This document shows positions 1 through 10,297 of a stretch of DNA of 64,000 nucleotides, piece by piece (position 1 is the first letter of the stretch; every line of letters begins with the position of its first letter). The stretch lies in the NCBI GenBank assembly GCA_934718785.1, contig CAKVAF010000011.1, positions 3,227 to 67,226 of the forward strand, written 5' to 3'. The notes beneath the pieces are model-generated. The model was given only the letters and a program-made list of their open reading frames with translations. It was not told where the DNA came from and did no database searches. A program made the position numbers and the translations under genes. The DNA is from an uncultured Campylobacter sp. (lineage in GTDB: Bacteria; Campylobacterota; Campylobacteria; Campylobacterales; Campylobacteraceae).

Positions 1-1872
1 GTATTCTATATAATCATTATTGATTAACTTGCCTTTTGGGTCTAAAATTTGATGCACTTCATGGACTATAAAGACTTTCACACCATTGACTTCTATTTTT
101 TTAAAAGTATTATTTTCTATGACAGGCGGCGTTTGAATAGGAAAATCTTCTTGGCTGAATTCATCTATTTTTTCAGCCTCGTCTTTGGTATTTATATCTT
201 CTTGCAAGTCTGTTAAAATCTCGCCATCAAAATCTTTATCGGCAAATAATCTCGTAACATTTTTAAAATCAAGTATTGTGAAATAGCGTTTGCCTAATTT
301 TTCATTGATTCTAGTGCCGCGCCCTATGATTTGCTTAAATTCTGTTAAGGAGTTGATATTGCTATCTATCACAATGAGTTTTACCATTTTTGTATCTGCA
401 CCTGTGGTTAAAAGCTTAGAAGTCGTGGCGATGACGGGGTAAGTTTCTTTATCACTTTTAAATTTATCCAGCAAGACTTTGCCTGTTTTATCATCTCCTG
501 TTATACGCACGATATAATCGCTATTTTCTTTCATCAAATCGCTATTTTCATTGATTAAGGCTTGGCGCATTAAAGCAGCGTGAAAGGTGTCTTGGCAAAA
601 GACAATGGTTTTAGCGTATCTGTCTTTTAAGGTGTATTTTAAAAAGTCTGTAAGCTTTTTTGCCACAAGAGCTGTGCGCTCATCGATATATAAAACGCGG
701 TTAAAATCAGAGCTTTGATACTCTTCATCGGGTATAAGCTCTCCTTTTTTATCTCTTTTTCCCTCTTCTGGACGATAGCCCATTAAATCAATATTTATCC
801 CATAACGTATCACTTTATATGGCGCTAAAAAGCCATCTTCAATGCCTTGCTTAAGACTATAAGTGTATAAAGGCTCGCCAAAATAATCAACATTTGACGC
901 CTTGCTATCGTGCTTTGGCGTGGCTGTCATACCCACTTGAATAGCAGAGCCAAAATACTCTAAAATCTTTCTCCAGCTAGAATCTTCCTTGGCACTGCCC
1001 CTATGGCACTCATCTACTAAAATAAAATCAAAAAAATCTTTGTCAAATTCTTTATAATGCTCCTGTATATTTCCCATAGAATCTGTGCTGATAAATTGTT
1101 GATAAAGGGCGAAATAAAGATTGTAACTTGAATCAAAATGTTTATGCTTAATGATAGTGGCTTTGCTTGCAAATGATTTAAAATCATTGCTTCTGGTTTG
1201 ATCGATTAAATTATTTCTATCTGCTAGGTATAAAATCTTTTTGATTTTGCCTGCGTGAAAAAGGCGGTAAATGATTTGAAAAGCTGTAAAAGTCTTGCCC
1301 GTGCCTGTTGCCATAACAAGCAAAATTCTTTTTTGCCCTTGTGCTATGGCTTCTATAGTTTTATTGACCGCAGTGGCTTGATAATAACGCAAGGATTTTT
1401 CTTCTAAAAAATAAGGCGTGTTGATAAGCTTTGCTTGCTCTTTATTGAAATTTTTACCTTTGATGAAGCGAGCTAATAATTCTTGTTCGCTTGGAAATTC
1501 ATCTAATTTTAAAATTTTTTGCTCGCCTGTGAAAAAATCATACTCCACAAAGCCAGATCCATTGCTAGAATAAGCAAATTTGCAGTCAAAAGCTTTGGCA
1601 TAGTCTATGGCTTGTTGCAAGCCATCATGAATACTATGGCTATCACTTTTTGCTTCAATAATAGCAAGAGCAGAGCCACTAAAATGCTCTAATAAATAAT
1701 CGCATTTTTTAACCTGAGCTCTTTTTATCTCCTTGCCCTTAAACTCTATCGCTCCATCTGTAAATGTGTAATCAACCTTAGCTATGCGCTCCATTGCGAT
1801 TTGATCTGTATGCCACCCGGCTTTTTGCAGCGCGGGAGTGATTAGCCTTAATTTTACTTCTTCTTCGGTCAT
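1..1872 (-). CDS. hsdR: Type I restriction enzyme R subunit (HsdR), N-terminal 624 residues, cut by window edge
   Basis: Open for 624 codons from ATG at 1872 to the window edge, with an AAAGG ribosome site just upstream. Near residue 65 a D...ExK arrangement (CDYLL then AIIEAKSD) fits the RecB-like nuclease of HsdR. The helicase motor follows: Walker A ATGTGKT, DEAD-box variant DECHR, motif III GMTATP, a TTGAD stretch and the arginine motif IIGRGTR. This order is that of EcoEI-like HsdR motor subunits, which move DNA using ATP and cut it when bound to HsdM and HsdS. Those partners are not in the window and would be expected to the left. The gene reads away from mutS2, whose 3' end lies about 100 bases upstream. 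Assignment to type I rather than a lone helicase-nuclease is inference from the family. Confidence 0.85.
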   Translation of the reverse strand, partial: MTEEEVKLRLITPALQKAGWHTDQIAMERIAKVDYTFTDGAIEFKGKEIKRAQVKKCDYLLEHFSGSALAIIEAKSDSHSIHDGLQQAIDYAKAFDCKFAYSSNGSGFVEYDFFTGEQKILKLDEFPSEQELLARFIKGKNFNKEQAKLINTPYFLEEKSLRYYQATAVNKTIEAIAQGQKRILLVMATGTGKTFTAFQIIYRLFHAGKIKKILYLADRNNLIDQTRSNDFKSFASKATIIKHKHFDSSYNLYFALYQQFISTDSMGNIQEHYKEFDKDFFDFILVDECHRGSAKEDSSWRKILEYFGSAIQVGMTATPKHDSKASNVDYFGEPLYTYSLKQGIEDGFLAPYKVIRYGINIDLMGYRPEEGKRDKKGELIPDEEYQSSDFNRVLYIDERTALVAKKLTDFLKYTLKDRYAKTIVFCQDTFHAALMRQALINENSDLMKENSDYIVRITGDDKTGKVLLDKFKSDKETYPVIATTSKLLTTGADTKMVKLIVIDSNINSLTEFKQIIGRGTRINEKLGKRYFTILDFKNVTRLFADKDFDGEILTDLQEDINTKDEAEKIDEFSQEDFPIQTPPVIENNTFKKIEVNGVKVFIVHEVHQILDPKGKLINNDYIEY

Positions 1873-1975
1873 TTTGAACCTTTGTTTTTCTATAATTTTA
1901 CCATTTTTTTATTTAAAGCATTTTAAAACAAGCTTGCATAATTCATTAAAACACTAAATTTAAATAATCTTAAGC

Positions 1976-4180
1976 CTAAAGCCTGACGACTTTTGCGCCG
2001 TAACCGCCTTGATTTATCGGTGCGTCGCTAAAGCTTTTGACACTTTTATGCGCTTTTAAAAACTCTTTTACCGCGTAGGCTAATTTTCCTGTGCCTATGC
2101 CATGATAAACAATCACTTCATCAAAGCCTGCTATTAAAGCGTCTGAGATGAATTTATCAAGTCTATCAAGGGCTTCTTCGGCTCTTAAGCCGTGCAAATC
2201 AAGGCTCATACTAGCGGTGTTTGGCTTTTGCACCTCAAAGCTGGTTTTTAAGGCTTGTTTTAAAGGTTCGCTACTTTTTTGAAGTAAATTTAAGCCCACG
2301 CGAAGCACGATTCCGCCACTTTCAATGCTAGCTTCATTTTTATGAAGTGCTTTAACAACGCCCTTTAGCTTGCCATATTTTACAAAATCGCCTATTTTTA
2401 AATCATCAGGCTTACTAAATTTAGGCTTTTGAATGCTTTTTTTAAGCTCAAAGGCCATATTTAAGGCTCTTTGCTTGTCTTTAATGTCGCTTAATCTTAT
2501 GCTTTTTTTAGCCTCCTCGCTTGCCTTAAAATACTCATTTTCAAGGTGGCTAAGCTCATTTTTAAGCGAAATTTCAGCAACTTGCTTTTGCTCTTTAAGC
2601 TCTTTTAAAAGCTCGTTTGCGCGAAGCTCTTTTTGCTCTAAAGCCCTTAATTTAGTCTTTAGCTCAAGCTCTAAATGAATGCTTTTGCTCACTAACTCTT
2701 CTAAATTTTCTTTATCTTCTCCATATCTTTTCTTTGCCTCAGCGATTAAATTACTAGAAACACCATATCTTAAAGCCGTCTCAAAGGCATAAGATTTACC
2801 GATAATGCCTTGCAAAAACTCATATTTTGGACGCGCTAATTTTTCATCATATAAAGCCGCCATAAGCTCTACTTGCTCGTTTTTTGCAAGCAAAAAGGCA
2901 AGGCGTTTGTGATGGGTTGTCAGCACGATTTTAACCCCTTGTAAAATGAGCTTTTCTATCAACACGCTATATAAACTGCTCGCTTCTTCAAAATCCGTTC
3001 CAAGCTCGATTTCATCGACTTCCAAAAGTAAATCTTTTTGATTAAAAAGTTTTGAAAAGGCTAGCATACGCCCGGCAAAAGTTGAAATGTCGTTTTTAGC
3101 ATTTTGTGGATCTTCTAAAATGAGTGCAAAGTCCTTAAAAGAGCCGATCCTACTCTCACTTGCTTTGATGTGCATAGGCAAAAGGTATTTTGAGAGCAGG
3201 CAAGCTGTGCAAATGCTCTTTAAAAGCATAGTTTTACCGCCTGCATTCACTCCTGTAATGATTAAAACTTGCTTTGTAAAGCTCACGCTCACGCTTTTGC
3301 CCTGTTTTAAAATGGGATGAATGAAGTTTTTTAGCACGATTTGCTTAGAATTTGGCGTGCTTAAAACAAATTCTAAATCCTTTTTCTTTGCCAAAATCAC
3401 GCGCGCAGCGTAGCTATCAAAGATATCAAAAGCCTTATTTAAAAAGCTTAAATTCCTTAAATGCTTGTAAAAAAGCGCGCTAAAACTTTTAGCATATTCA
3501 TAAAATATAGCTTCTTTTTCATTTTTAAGGCGCAAAAGCTCATTATTTAGGCTCTCAATGCCAGCTGGCACTATGTAAAAGCCGCCTGAACTGCTTCTAG
3601 CAATTACATTTGCCTTTAAAACATGATTAAAGCCTCCTCGCACTAAAAGCGCTTCTTCTTCATTTATGAGATGAATTTGTGTGTCGATGAGATAGGGTGC
3701 AAGTGCCTTTGTGTAGGCGATTTTCTTAAACTCAGCCTTGATTTGCTCTCTTTTAAGCCTTAAAGAAAGATTTAAATTTCTAAGCCTTTCATCGCTTTCT
3801 TCTTTAAGCTCGCCTTTGTCGCTAAATTTAAAAGCTATATCTAAAAGCTCGTTTTCAATGTCTATTTTATCAAGCCAAGAAGCGATTTCATCTTCAAATT
3901 TAAGCCCTTTTAAATAGCGAAAATAAAGGCAAATTTTAACAAACTCAAAGCAATGCTCAAGGTGCAAAACGCCTTGTTTGCTTAAATGTGCCAGCTCAGT
4001 GTCTAAATTTTTCACATTTGGCGGGGGATTAAAATCCATCTTAGCCAGGCTTTGAATGCGCTTAAAATGAAGCGTGCTATCTCCTTGTAAAAACACGCTT
4101 TTTTCGCGTGCTAAAAGGGAGTTGAACTCGTTTAGATACTGGCTTAAATCAAGCTTTTCAAATAAAAATTTCAATGACAA
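1976..4180 (-). CDS. mutS2: MutS2-type DNA-binding ATPase with C-terminal Smr nuclease domain
   Basis: 734 residues, normal for epsilonproteobacterial MutS2. The MutS core and clamp are followed by Walker A VNAGGKTML near residue 312, Walker B ILEDP and LLEVDEIELG, and a signature region rich in Ser/Thr. A long Lys/Glu-rich coiled coil (about 490-590) precedes the C-terminal Smr domain, recognisable by LDLHGLRAEEAL and VYHGIGTGKL. MutS2 proteins lack mismatch recognition; roles in suppressing recombination and in stalled-ribosome rescue are known in other species, and Helicobacter MutS2 has been tied to oxidative DNA damage. The start overlaps the end of the small membrane gene upstream by ten bases, so it is probably co-transcribed with that gene and murC. 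Confidence 0.95.
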   Translation of the reverse strand: MSLKFLFEKLDLSQYLNEFNSLLAREKSVFLQGDSTLHFKRIQSLAKMDFNPPPNVKNLDTELAHLSKQGVLHLEHCFEFVKICLYFRYLKGLKFEDEIASWLDKIDIENELLDIAFKFSDKGELKEESDERLRNLNLSLRLKREQIKAEFKKIAYTKALAPYLIDTQIHLINEEEALLVRGGFNHVLKANVIARSSSGGFYIVPAGIESLNNELLRLKNEKEAIFYEYAKSFSALFYKHLRNLSFLNKAFDIFDSYAARVILAKKKDLEFVLSTPNSKQIVLKNFIHPILKQGKSVSVSFTKQVLIITGVNAGGKTMLLKSICTACLLSKYLLPMHIKASESRIGSFKDFALILEDPQNAKNDISTFAGRMLAFSKLFNQKDLLLEVDEIELGTDFEEASSLYSVLIEKLILQGVKIVLTTHHKRLAFLLAKNEQVELMAALYDEKLARPKYEFLQGIIGKSYAFETALRYGVSSNLIAEAKKRYGEDKENLEELVSKSIHLELELKTKLRALEQKELRANELLKELKEQKQVAEISLKNELSHLENEYFKASEEAKKSIRLSDIKDKQRALNMAFELKKSIQKPKFSKPDDLKIGDFVKYGKLKGVVKALHKNEASIESGGIVLRVGLNLLQKSSEPLKQALKTSFEVQKPNTASMSLDLHGLRAEEALDRLDKFISDALIAGFDEVIVYHGIGTGKLAYAVKEFLKAHKSVKSFSDAPINQGGYGAKVVRL

Positions 4181-4509
4181 TCTTTGATAGAAAATTTCAA
4201 ATTTCTAAGGCTTTCATTTTTATCTTTTGCGATGAATGCCTTTGTGCCATAATCAAAATTAAAATTCTCAAGGCTTACATTAATATCCTTACAAATCAGG
4301 CTTTGTCCTTGAAAAAAAGAAGTGATACGCTGCGTTTGCAAGCTATTTTCACGCGCAGAATTAAGCTCAAAAATTATCATAAAAGCACAAATAATGATAA
4401 AAAATAAGATAAAAAAATGATAAGCTTTATCTCTTAATTTTTTCCTAAGCGAGTAAGTAAGTGCGCTTAAAAGCACGACAAGCAAGATAAAAAGTAAAAT
4501 TCTAGCCAT
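4171..4509 (-). CDS. Small membrane-anchored protein between murC and mutS2
   Basis: 112 residues. The first 18 or so residues are a hydrophobic segment (ILLFILLVVLLSALTYSL), a basic patch RKKLRDK follows, then a second hydrophobic stretch about residues 31-49 (FFILFFIIICAFMIIF). The remaining 60 residues are hydrophilic and probably outside the membrane. It overlaps murC by eight bases and mutS2 by ten, so the three genes are translationally linked. A membrane protein of this kind sits in the same place in C. jejuni (Cj1053c as I recall). No function is assigned; its conserved place next to murC is the only hint. Confidence 0.8.
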   Translation of the reverse strand: MARILLFILLVVLLSALTYSLRKKLRDKAYHFFILFFIIICAFMIIFELNSARENSLQTQRITSFFQGQSLICKDINVSLENFNFDYGTKAFIAKDKNESLRNLKFSIKDCH

Positions 4510-5797
4510 TTTTTCCCCTTAATTTCTCGCTCAAACTGCCCGCACTAAAGCCTATGATAAGCCCCTCATCAAGCACTGCGCCCCTATCATCGACAAGAAA
4601 TTTACCCTCTCTTTTAATGTCTTTTATAAACTTAGCATTCTTAAAAGTATCCTTTAAATTTAGCTTAATCTCAGCCTCGCCCGCACTATAAACGGGCAAA
4701 ATCACAAGCTCATCCATGCTTTCAAAAGCCTTAGCAAATTCTTTTAAATTCGCAGCTAAACGCGTGTAGCGGTGTGGCTCAAATAAAGCGGTGATTTTTT
4801 TAAAGCCTGCAAGCTTAGCATATTCTTTAGCTGCTTTTAAGGTGGCTGTGATTTCGCTAGGGTGGTGGCCGTAATCATCGATGATAGCTAGGTTTTTATC
4901 CGCATATAAAATGTCAAAGCGTTTTTTAATACCCTGATAATTGCGAAGCCTTGTTTTAATAGTCTCTAAAGGCTCGAAATTTAGGGCTGCTAAGATAGCA
5001 AGGCTTGCATCAAGGGCTAAATGCTCACCCATTCCTAAAATGCTAAACTCGCCAAAGTCCCTAAGCTCAAAGCTTATAAAGGGCTTGAAATCAATCACGC
5101 TCATTTTGAGATTTTTAATCTCCTTGCTAGGATAAAGCCTTGTAGCATCTAGGTTTAGGGTGCTTAAAAACTCATCTTCAGCGTTGATAACGCGGATTTT
5201 AGCCAAGCTTAAAAAATCACTATAAGCTTTTTGAAGGCTTGATAATTTATTATCATAATGCTCTAAATGCTCGGCTTCTGCGTTGGTAACCACGGCTAAA
5301 TAAGGATTTGAATTTAAAAATGAACTATCGCTTTCATCGGCTTCAAAGACGAGTTTGTCGCTGTTTTTGTATATCATATTTGAGCCAAATTCTTTCAAAA
5401 TCGCCCCGATAATCACAGAAGCATCGCTTATAAGCGTGGCTAAAATGCTTGAGGTGGTGCTTTTTCCGTGCGCTCCAGCCACTGCGATGACCTTTTTATC
5501 TTGCAAAATCAAAGGCAAGGCTTCTTTGCGAGATAAGCATTTAATGTCTAGCTTTTTAGCTTCTTTAAGCTCGACATTTTCAGGCTTTATCGCTGCTGAG
5601 TATATCACTAAATCAGCCCCTAAAACATTTTGAGCATTGTGCGGGATAGAAATTTTCACGCCCTCGCTGGCTAGCTCGCCTGTGATTTTGCTCTCTTTTA
5701 AATCACTGCCACTGATTTGATAGCCCTTTTCTTTTAAAAAACGCGCTAGGGCTGAAATGCCTATACCACCGATACCGATGAAGTGAATTTTTTCCAT
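4502..5797 (-). CDS. murC: UDP-N-acetylmuramate--L-alanine ligase
   Basis: 431 residues. The N-terminal Rossmann motif IHFIGIGGIGISALA is diagnostic of MurC, which adds L-alanine to UDP-MurNAc with ATP in the cytoplasm, the first step of the peptidoglycan stem peptide. The ATP loop GAHGKSTTSS lies near residue 108; the central-domain EADESDSSF and the C-terminal DDYGHHPSEI and EPHRYTR are also present, so the active site looks intact. The start ATG at 5797 is followed at once by the Rossmann motif. It is the first gene of a minus-strand group with the small membrane protein and mutS2, facing away from the antiporter gene across about 200 bases. Confidence 0.97.
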   Translation of the reverse strand: MEKIHFIGIGGIGISALARFLKEKGYQISGSDLKESKITGELASEGVKISIPHNAQNVLGADLVIYSAAIKPENVELKEAKKLDIKCLSRKEALPLILQDKKVIAVAGAHGKSTTSSILATLISDASVIIGAILKEFGSNMIYKNSDKLVFEADESDSSFLNSNPYLAVVTNAEAEHLEHYDNKLSSLQKAYSDFLSLAKIRVINAEDEFLSTLNLDATRLYPSKEIKNLKMSVIDFKPFISFELRDFGEFSILGMGEHLALDASLAILAALNFEPLETIKTRLRNYQGIKKRFDILYADKNLAIIDDYGHHPSEITATLKAAKEYAKLAGFKKITALFEPHRYTRLAANLKEFAKAFESMDELVILPVYSAGEAEIKLNLKDTFKNAKFIKDIKREGKFLVDDRGAVLDEGLIIGFSAGSLSEKLRGKNG

Positions 5798-5993
5798 TGA
5801 TTTCCTTACTCCTTTAAATCATTTTGCAATTATAGCCAATTATTTTTTAAGCTTTGTTTAATTTTAAACAATTTTAAGCGCTTGCAAGCTTTATCTAAGC
5901 AAGTTTTGACTATAATTTTAGATTATTTTTGTGTGAATTTAGCCTAAATCTTCATTCGCGCCCTAAATCAACGAAATACCGACAAGGATTTGA

Positions 5994-7757
5994 ATGAGAA
6001 TTTTAATCATTTTAGCTCTTTTTTTAAGCGCGCCCCTTTTAGCTGAGACTTCAAGCGCTATTCTTGCAAACACTCCGGCGCAAAATGCCGAGCTTTTCGG
6101 CGGCTTTACGCTTTTGCCCCCACTCATTGCCATTGTGCTTGCATTCATCACTAAAGACGTGATTTTATCACTATTTATGGGCGTTTTAAGCGGCACTTTT
6201 TTGCTTGCACTTTCTAAAAATATTTTTGGCTCTGCTGAAATAGGGCTTTTAAATATCTATCACACCGCAGTTGAAAGCTTTTCAAAAATCATTTCTTATA
6301 TGCTAAACTCCACTGCAGACCCTGTGAATGCGGGCATTATCTTGCAAATCCTTTGCATAGGCGGGCTTGTAGCACTGATTACAAAAATGGGCGGGGCAAA
6401 AGCCATCGCCCTAAGCTTTGCAAAGCGTGCAAAATCCGCCGTCTCAGCTCAGCTTAACACTTGGTTTTTGGGACTTTTGATTTTCTTTGATGATTATGCA
6501 AATTTACTCATCGTAGGACCTATTATGCGTCCTTTGGCGGATAAATTTAAAATCTCGCGTGAAAAATTTGCCTTCATTATAGATTCTACTGCTGCTCCTG
6601 TTGCTGGAATTGCCGTAATTTCTACTTGGATAGGGCTTGAAGTGTCTTTAATTAAAACAGCCTATGAAAACATAGGCATTGACAATATCTCAGCCTTTGG
6701 TATCTTTGTAGAGACCATACCTTATCGCTTTTACAATATTTTTATGCTCTTTTTTGTCGTAATGACAGCGGTAATGGGGCGCGAGTTTGGCTCTATGTAT
6801 CAGGCTGAAGTGCGAGCTAGAACCACAGGTCAAGTTGCCCCTATCAATAAAAGCGCAAATTTAGACACCGCCGAGCTTGAGGATCAGTTTCTAGCCCCAA
6901 AAGAAGGCATTCATATACGAGCTATAGATGCGATAATCCCCGTTTTTACTCTCATCATTTTAGCAATTTTAGGCTTTTATTTTAACGGACTTTCAAGGCT
7001 TGAGGGTGCTGAGAAAGCTATGGCTGAAGCGAGCGCGCTTTCTTTTGAAACGGTGCGCGCAGCCTTTGGAAGTGCTGATTCTTCTGTGGTGCTTTTTCAA
7101 GCGGCTTTATTTGCGGCTATTGTGGCGATTTTTATGGGTGTTAGGCGTAAGATTTTTAGCCTTAAAGAAGCGGTTGAGACCTGGATTTATGGCTGGAAAA
7201 CAATGATTTTTACCATTGTTTTACTGCTTTTTGCTTGGTCTTTATCAAGCATAGTTAAGGATTTAGGCACTTCGCTTTTTATCACTTCGCTTTTGGCCGA
7301 GCGTTTGCCCGAGTTTATCTTACCAGCGACGATTTTTGCTTTTGCAAGCGCCATTTCTTTTGCCATAGGCACGAGTTATGGCACAATGGGTATTTTAATG
7401 CCCTTAGCCGTGCCACTTGCTTATGAGATAGGCAAGATTAGCGGCTTTGACGCAGGTGCGCTTCATCATTATATGGTGATAAATATCAGCTGCGTGCTGA
7501 CTGGAGCGATATTTGGCAATCACTGCTCGCCTATTTCTGATAATGTGATTTTATCATCAATGAGCGCAAAATGCGATCATATGGAGCATGTGCGCACGCA
7601 AATCCCTTACGCACTTTTAATTTGCGCCGTTTCACTCATCTTTGGCTATGTGCCTGTGGCTTTGGGCGTTTCTGTGTGGGTGCTTTTGCCTTTAAATTTC
7701 ATTTTGATTGCGCTTATTTTAAGGCTCATTGGCAAAAAAGTGTCAAGCGTGGCTTAA
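5994..7757 (+). CDS. NhaC-family Na+/H+ antiporter
   Basis: 587 residues, strongly hydrophobic with about twelve membrane segments. The N-terminus looks like a cleavable signal (IILALFLSAPLLAETS). Features of the NhaC family (TC 2.A.35) include WFLGLLIFFDDYANLL near residue 155 with paired aspartates, IIDSTAAPVAGIAVISTW, and the late GTSYGTMGILMPL and FGNHCSPISDNVI segments. Expected role: exchange of Na+ for protons across the inner membrane; the substrate is not proven, and related members exchange malate/lactate or arginine/ornithine. ATG at 5994 follows an AAGGA ribosome site. In C. jejuni a homologue lies next to trmA (Cj0832c/Cj0831c as I recall), the same arrangement as here. Confidence 0.85.
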   Translation: MRILIILALFLSAPLLAETSSAILANTPAQNAELFGGFTLLPPLIAIVLAFITKDVILSLFMGVLSGTFLLALSKNIFGSAEIGLLNIYHTAVESFSKIISYMLNSTADPVNAGIILQILCIGGLVALITKMGGAKAIALSFAKRAKSAVSAQLNTWFLGLLIFFDDYANLLIVGPIMRPLADKFKISREKFAFIIDSTAAPVAGIAVISTWIGLEVSLIKTAYENIGIDNISAFGIFVETIPYRFYNIFMLFFVVMTAVMGREFGSMYQAEVRARTTGQVAPINKSANLDTAELEDQFLAPKEGIHIRAIDAIIPVFTLIILAILGFYFNGLSRLEGAEKAMAEASALSFETVRAAFGSADSSVVLFQAALFAAIVAIFMGVRRKIFSLKEAVETWIYGWKTMIFTIVLLLFAWSLSSIVKDLGTSLFITSLLAERLPEFILPATIFAFASAISFAIGTSYGTMGILMPLAVPLAYEIGKISGFDAGALHHYMVINISCVLTGAIFGNHCSPISDNVILSSMSAKCDHMEHVRTQIPYALLICAVSLIFGYVPVALGVSVWVLLPLNFILIALILRLIGKKVSSVA

Positions 7758-7810
7758 AAATACTCAAATTTATGGTTTAAATTTACAAATTTTAAAGGAA
7801 AAAGCGCGCT

Positions 7811-8896
7811 TTGAGTGAAAAATTTGATGAGTTCATAAATGATAAAACCCTGCCTCTTGAATTTAGTGATAAAATAGACTTTTCAAGGCATTTTTTTAAG
7901 GATTTTTTTAAAGGCGAGTTTGAATGCTTTGATTCTGCTTTAAAGCACTTTAGAACGCGCGCTGAGCTTAGTTTTTATCACGATGAAAATAATATTTCTT
8001 ATGCGATGTTTGAAAAGAAGAAAAAATACATTGTTAGAAATTTGGAATTTGCAGATATAAAGATAAATGAGCTTATGCCCACTCTTTTAAAGTCTTTAAA
8101 CTCAAATTCAAATTTGAAAGAAAGGCTTTTTGGCGTGGAGTTTTTAGCCACTAAAAAAGATTTGAGCGCGACTTTGCTTTATCATAAAGATATAAATTTG
8201 ATTAAAGAGGATTTAAATAATTTAAGCAAATCCTTAAATTTAAACTTAATCGCTAGAAGCCGTGCTAAAAAGCTCATTTTTGGCACTGAGATTTTAAGGC
8301 AAGAACTTGAGATTTTAGGCACACGATTTTTTTACGAGTTTAGCAATGATTGTTTTATTCAGCCTAATACCTTCATCAACGAAAAGATGATAGAATGGGT
8401 GCTTAAAAGCATTCAAAATGATAAAAAGGCTGATTTATTAGAGAGTTTTTGCGGCTATGGAAATTTCACTTTGCCCCTTGCTAGACATTTTAAAAAGGTG
8501 CTAGCGAGTGAGCTTTCAAAGAAAAATATAGAATTTGCTCTTAAAAACTGCGCGCTAAATCACATTTTAAATATAGCTTTTGTAAAGCTTTCAAGTAATG
8601 AGCTTTGCCAGGCTCTTACTAAAAAGCGCGCCTTTTTTCGCCTTAAAAATATCAATTTAGATGATTTTTCTTTTTCTCATCTTTTTGTCGATCCCCCACG
8701 CGCAGGACTTGATTTAGAAATGCTAAATTTGGCTAAGGATTTTAAAAATATCATTTACATTTCTTGCAATCCTTTTTCTCTAAAAGAAAATTTAAACACA
8801 CTTTTAAAAACGCACAAAATCGCTAAATTCGCGCTTTTTAATCAATTTGCAAACGCACCTCATCTTGAATGCGGCGTGATTTTAAGGAAAATTTAA
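7811..8896 (+). CDS. trmA: tRNA (uracil-5-)-methyltransferase
   Basis: 361 residues starting at TTG (7811) with AAAGG thirteen bases upstream. The SAM-binding segment [16 protein letters not shown] lies near residue 213, DPPRAGLD near residue 296, and the catalytic cysteine motif YISCNP near residue 316. FVDPPRAG followed by YISCNPF is the TrmA/RumA signature. No N-terminal TRAM domain or Fe-S cysteine cluster is visible, favouring TrmA, which makes 5-methyluridine at position 54 of the tRNA T-loop. It follows the antiporter by about 50 bases and may share its transcript. Confidence 0.93.
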   Translation: MSEKFDEFINDKTLPLEFSDKIDFSRHFFKDFFKGEFECFDSALKHFRTRAELSFYHDENNISYAMFEKKKKYIVRNLEFADIKINELMPTLLKSLNSNSNLKERLFGVEFLATKKDLSATLLYHKDINLIKEDLNNLSKSLNLNLIARSRAKKLIFGTEILRQELEILGTRFFYEFSNDCFIQPNTFINEKMIEWVLKSIQNDKKADLLESFCGYGNFTLPLARHFKKVLASELSKKNIEFALKNCALNHILNIAFVKLSSNELCQALTKKRAFFRLKNINLDDFSFSHLFVDPPRAGLDLEMLNLAKDFKNIIYISCNPFSLKENLNTLLKTHKIAKFALFNQFANAPHLECGVILRKI

Positions 8897-9004
8897 TCAA
8901 TCTTAGCCAAATTTTTAAATGGATTTCACATTAAATTTAAATCAATTTAAAAATTAAAGCGAAATTTTAGGCTATAATTAGCCTTTATTTTTTAAGGTAA
9001 AACA

Positions 9005-10216
9005 ATGATAAAACTCAATAAAATCTATGAAGCCAAGCGACAAATCGCTGATTTTGTGATTAAGACTCCGCTTTCTCATTCTTATTTTTTAAGCCAATTT
9101 TTAGGGCGCAATGTGTATTTAAAAAGTGAAAATTTACAAATTACAGGCGCTTATAAAATACGCGGTGCTTTTAATAAAATTGCAAATTTAAGTAAAGAAC
9201 AAAAGGCTCTAGGTGTCATCGCAGCAAGTGCGGGCAATCACGCTCAAGGTGTAGCCCTTGCAGCAAGGCATTTTGGTATAGAAGCTGTGATTGTAATGCC
9301 TGAATCCACGCCACTTCTAAAGGTCATTGGAGCTAAAAATCTTGGCGCTAGAGTGATTTTAAAGGGCGATAATTTTGATGAAGCCTTTAGTTTTGCCAAA
9401 GCCTACGCTAAAGAAAAAAATCTCACTTTCATTCATCCTTTTGAAGATGAAGAAGTGATGGCAGGACAAGGCACAATCGCACTTGAAATCTTTGATGAGC
9501 TTGCAAACACTGATATGATCATCGCTCCTGTGGGCGGGGGCGGACTCATTAGCGGTATAGCAAGTGCTGCTAAGCAAATCAATCCTAAGATAAAAATCAT
9601 CGCCGTCAGCGCAAAGGGCGCACCTGCGATGTATGAGAGCTTTTTTGCTAAAAAAACCATCAATTCAACTTCTGTTCGCACAATTGCCGATGGCATAGCT
9701 GTTCGCGATGCAGACCCGATCAATTTAAAGCTCATTTTAGAGAGTGTGGATGATTTTTTACAAGTGGATGATGAAGAAATCGCCGAAGCTGTGTTGTTTT
9801 TACTTGAAAAGCACAAGCTTGTCGTCGAAGGCGCGGGCGCTGCGAGCGTGGCTTCACTGCTTCATAAAAAAATCAAGCTTAAAAATGAAAAAAACATCGT
9901 CGCCATTTTAAGCGGCGGCAATATCGACTCACAAATGCTCAATATCATCATCGAAAAGGGGCTTTTCAAGGCTCACAGAAAAATGCTCATCTCAGTAACG
10001 CTCGTTGATAAGCCAGGTGCGCTGCTTGCACTGAGTGAAGTGCTCAAAGAAGCGGGCGCAAATATCATAAAAATTGACTATGATAGATTTTCCACGAAGC
10101 TCAATTACGGCGATGCGATGATTAGCATCACGCTTGAAACCAAGGGCAAGGAGCATCAAGAGCTAGTGCGCGAACTTTTGAAAAAGAATAAATTTATTTT
10201 TAGCGAAAATGATTAA
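9005..10216 (+). CDS. ilvA: Threonine ammonia-lyase with C-terminal ACT domain
   Basis: 403 residues. The PLP lysine lies in ITGAYKIRGAF near residue 52; the glycine-rich phosphate-binding loop is VGGGGLISG near residue 177; ASAGNHAQGVA supplies the substrate contact. The last 75 residues (from about MLISVTLVDKPGALL) form an ACT regulatory domain of the short catabolic-type arrangement, shorter than the double domain of E. coli biosynthetic IlvA. It converts threonine to 2-oxobutanoate and ammonia, feeding isoleucine synthesis. The ATG has the sequence TAAGGTAAAACA ahead of it, and an extended -10 (GGCTATAAT) lies about 35 bases upstream. In C. jejuni it lies near trmA (Cj0828c as I recall). 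Confidence 0.95.
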   Translation: MIKLNKIYEAKRQIADFVIKTPLSHSYFLSQFLGRNVYLKSENLQITGAYKIRGAFNKIANLSKEQKALGVIAASAGNHAQGVALAARHFGIEAVIVMPESTPLLKVIGAKNLGARVILKGDNFDEAFSFAKAYAKEKNLTFIHPFEDEEVMAGQGTIALEIFDELANTDMIIAPVGGGGLISGIASAAKQINPKIKIIAVSAKGAPAMYESFFAKKTINSTSVRTIADGIAVRDADPINLKLILESVDDFLQVDDEEIAEAVLFLLEKHKLVVEGAGAASVASLLHKKIKLKNEKNIVAILSGGNIDSQMLNIIIEKGLFKAHRKMLISVTLVDKPGALLALSEVLKEAGANIIKIDYDRFSTKLNYGDAMISITLETKGKEHQELVRELLKKNKFIFSEND

Positions 10217-10297
10217 AGTGCTGCAAGTTTTTTGTAGCTTAAAATTTCATTTAAATTCTACTTTACCCCACAAATTGATTGACACCTTGAAATTTCT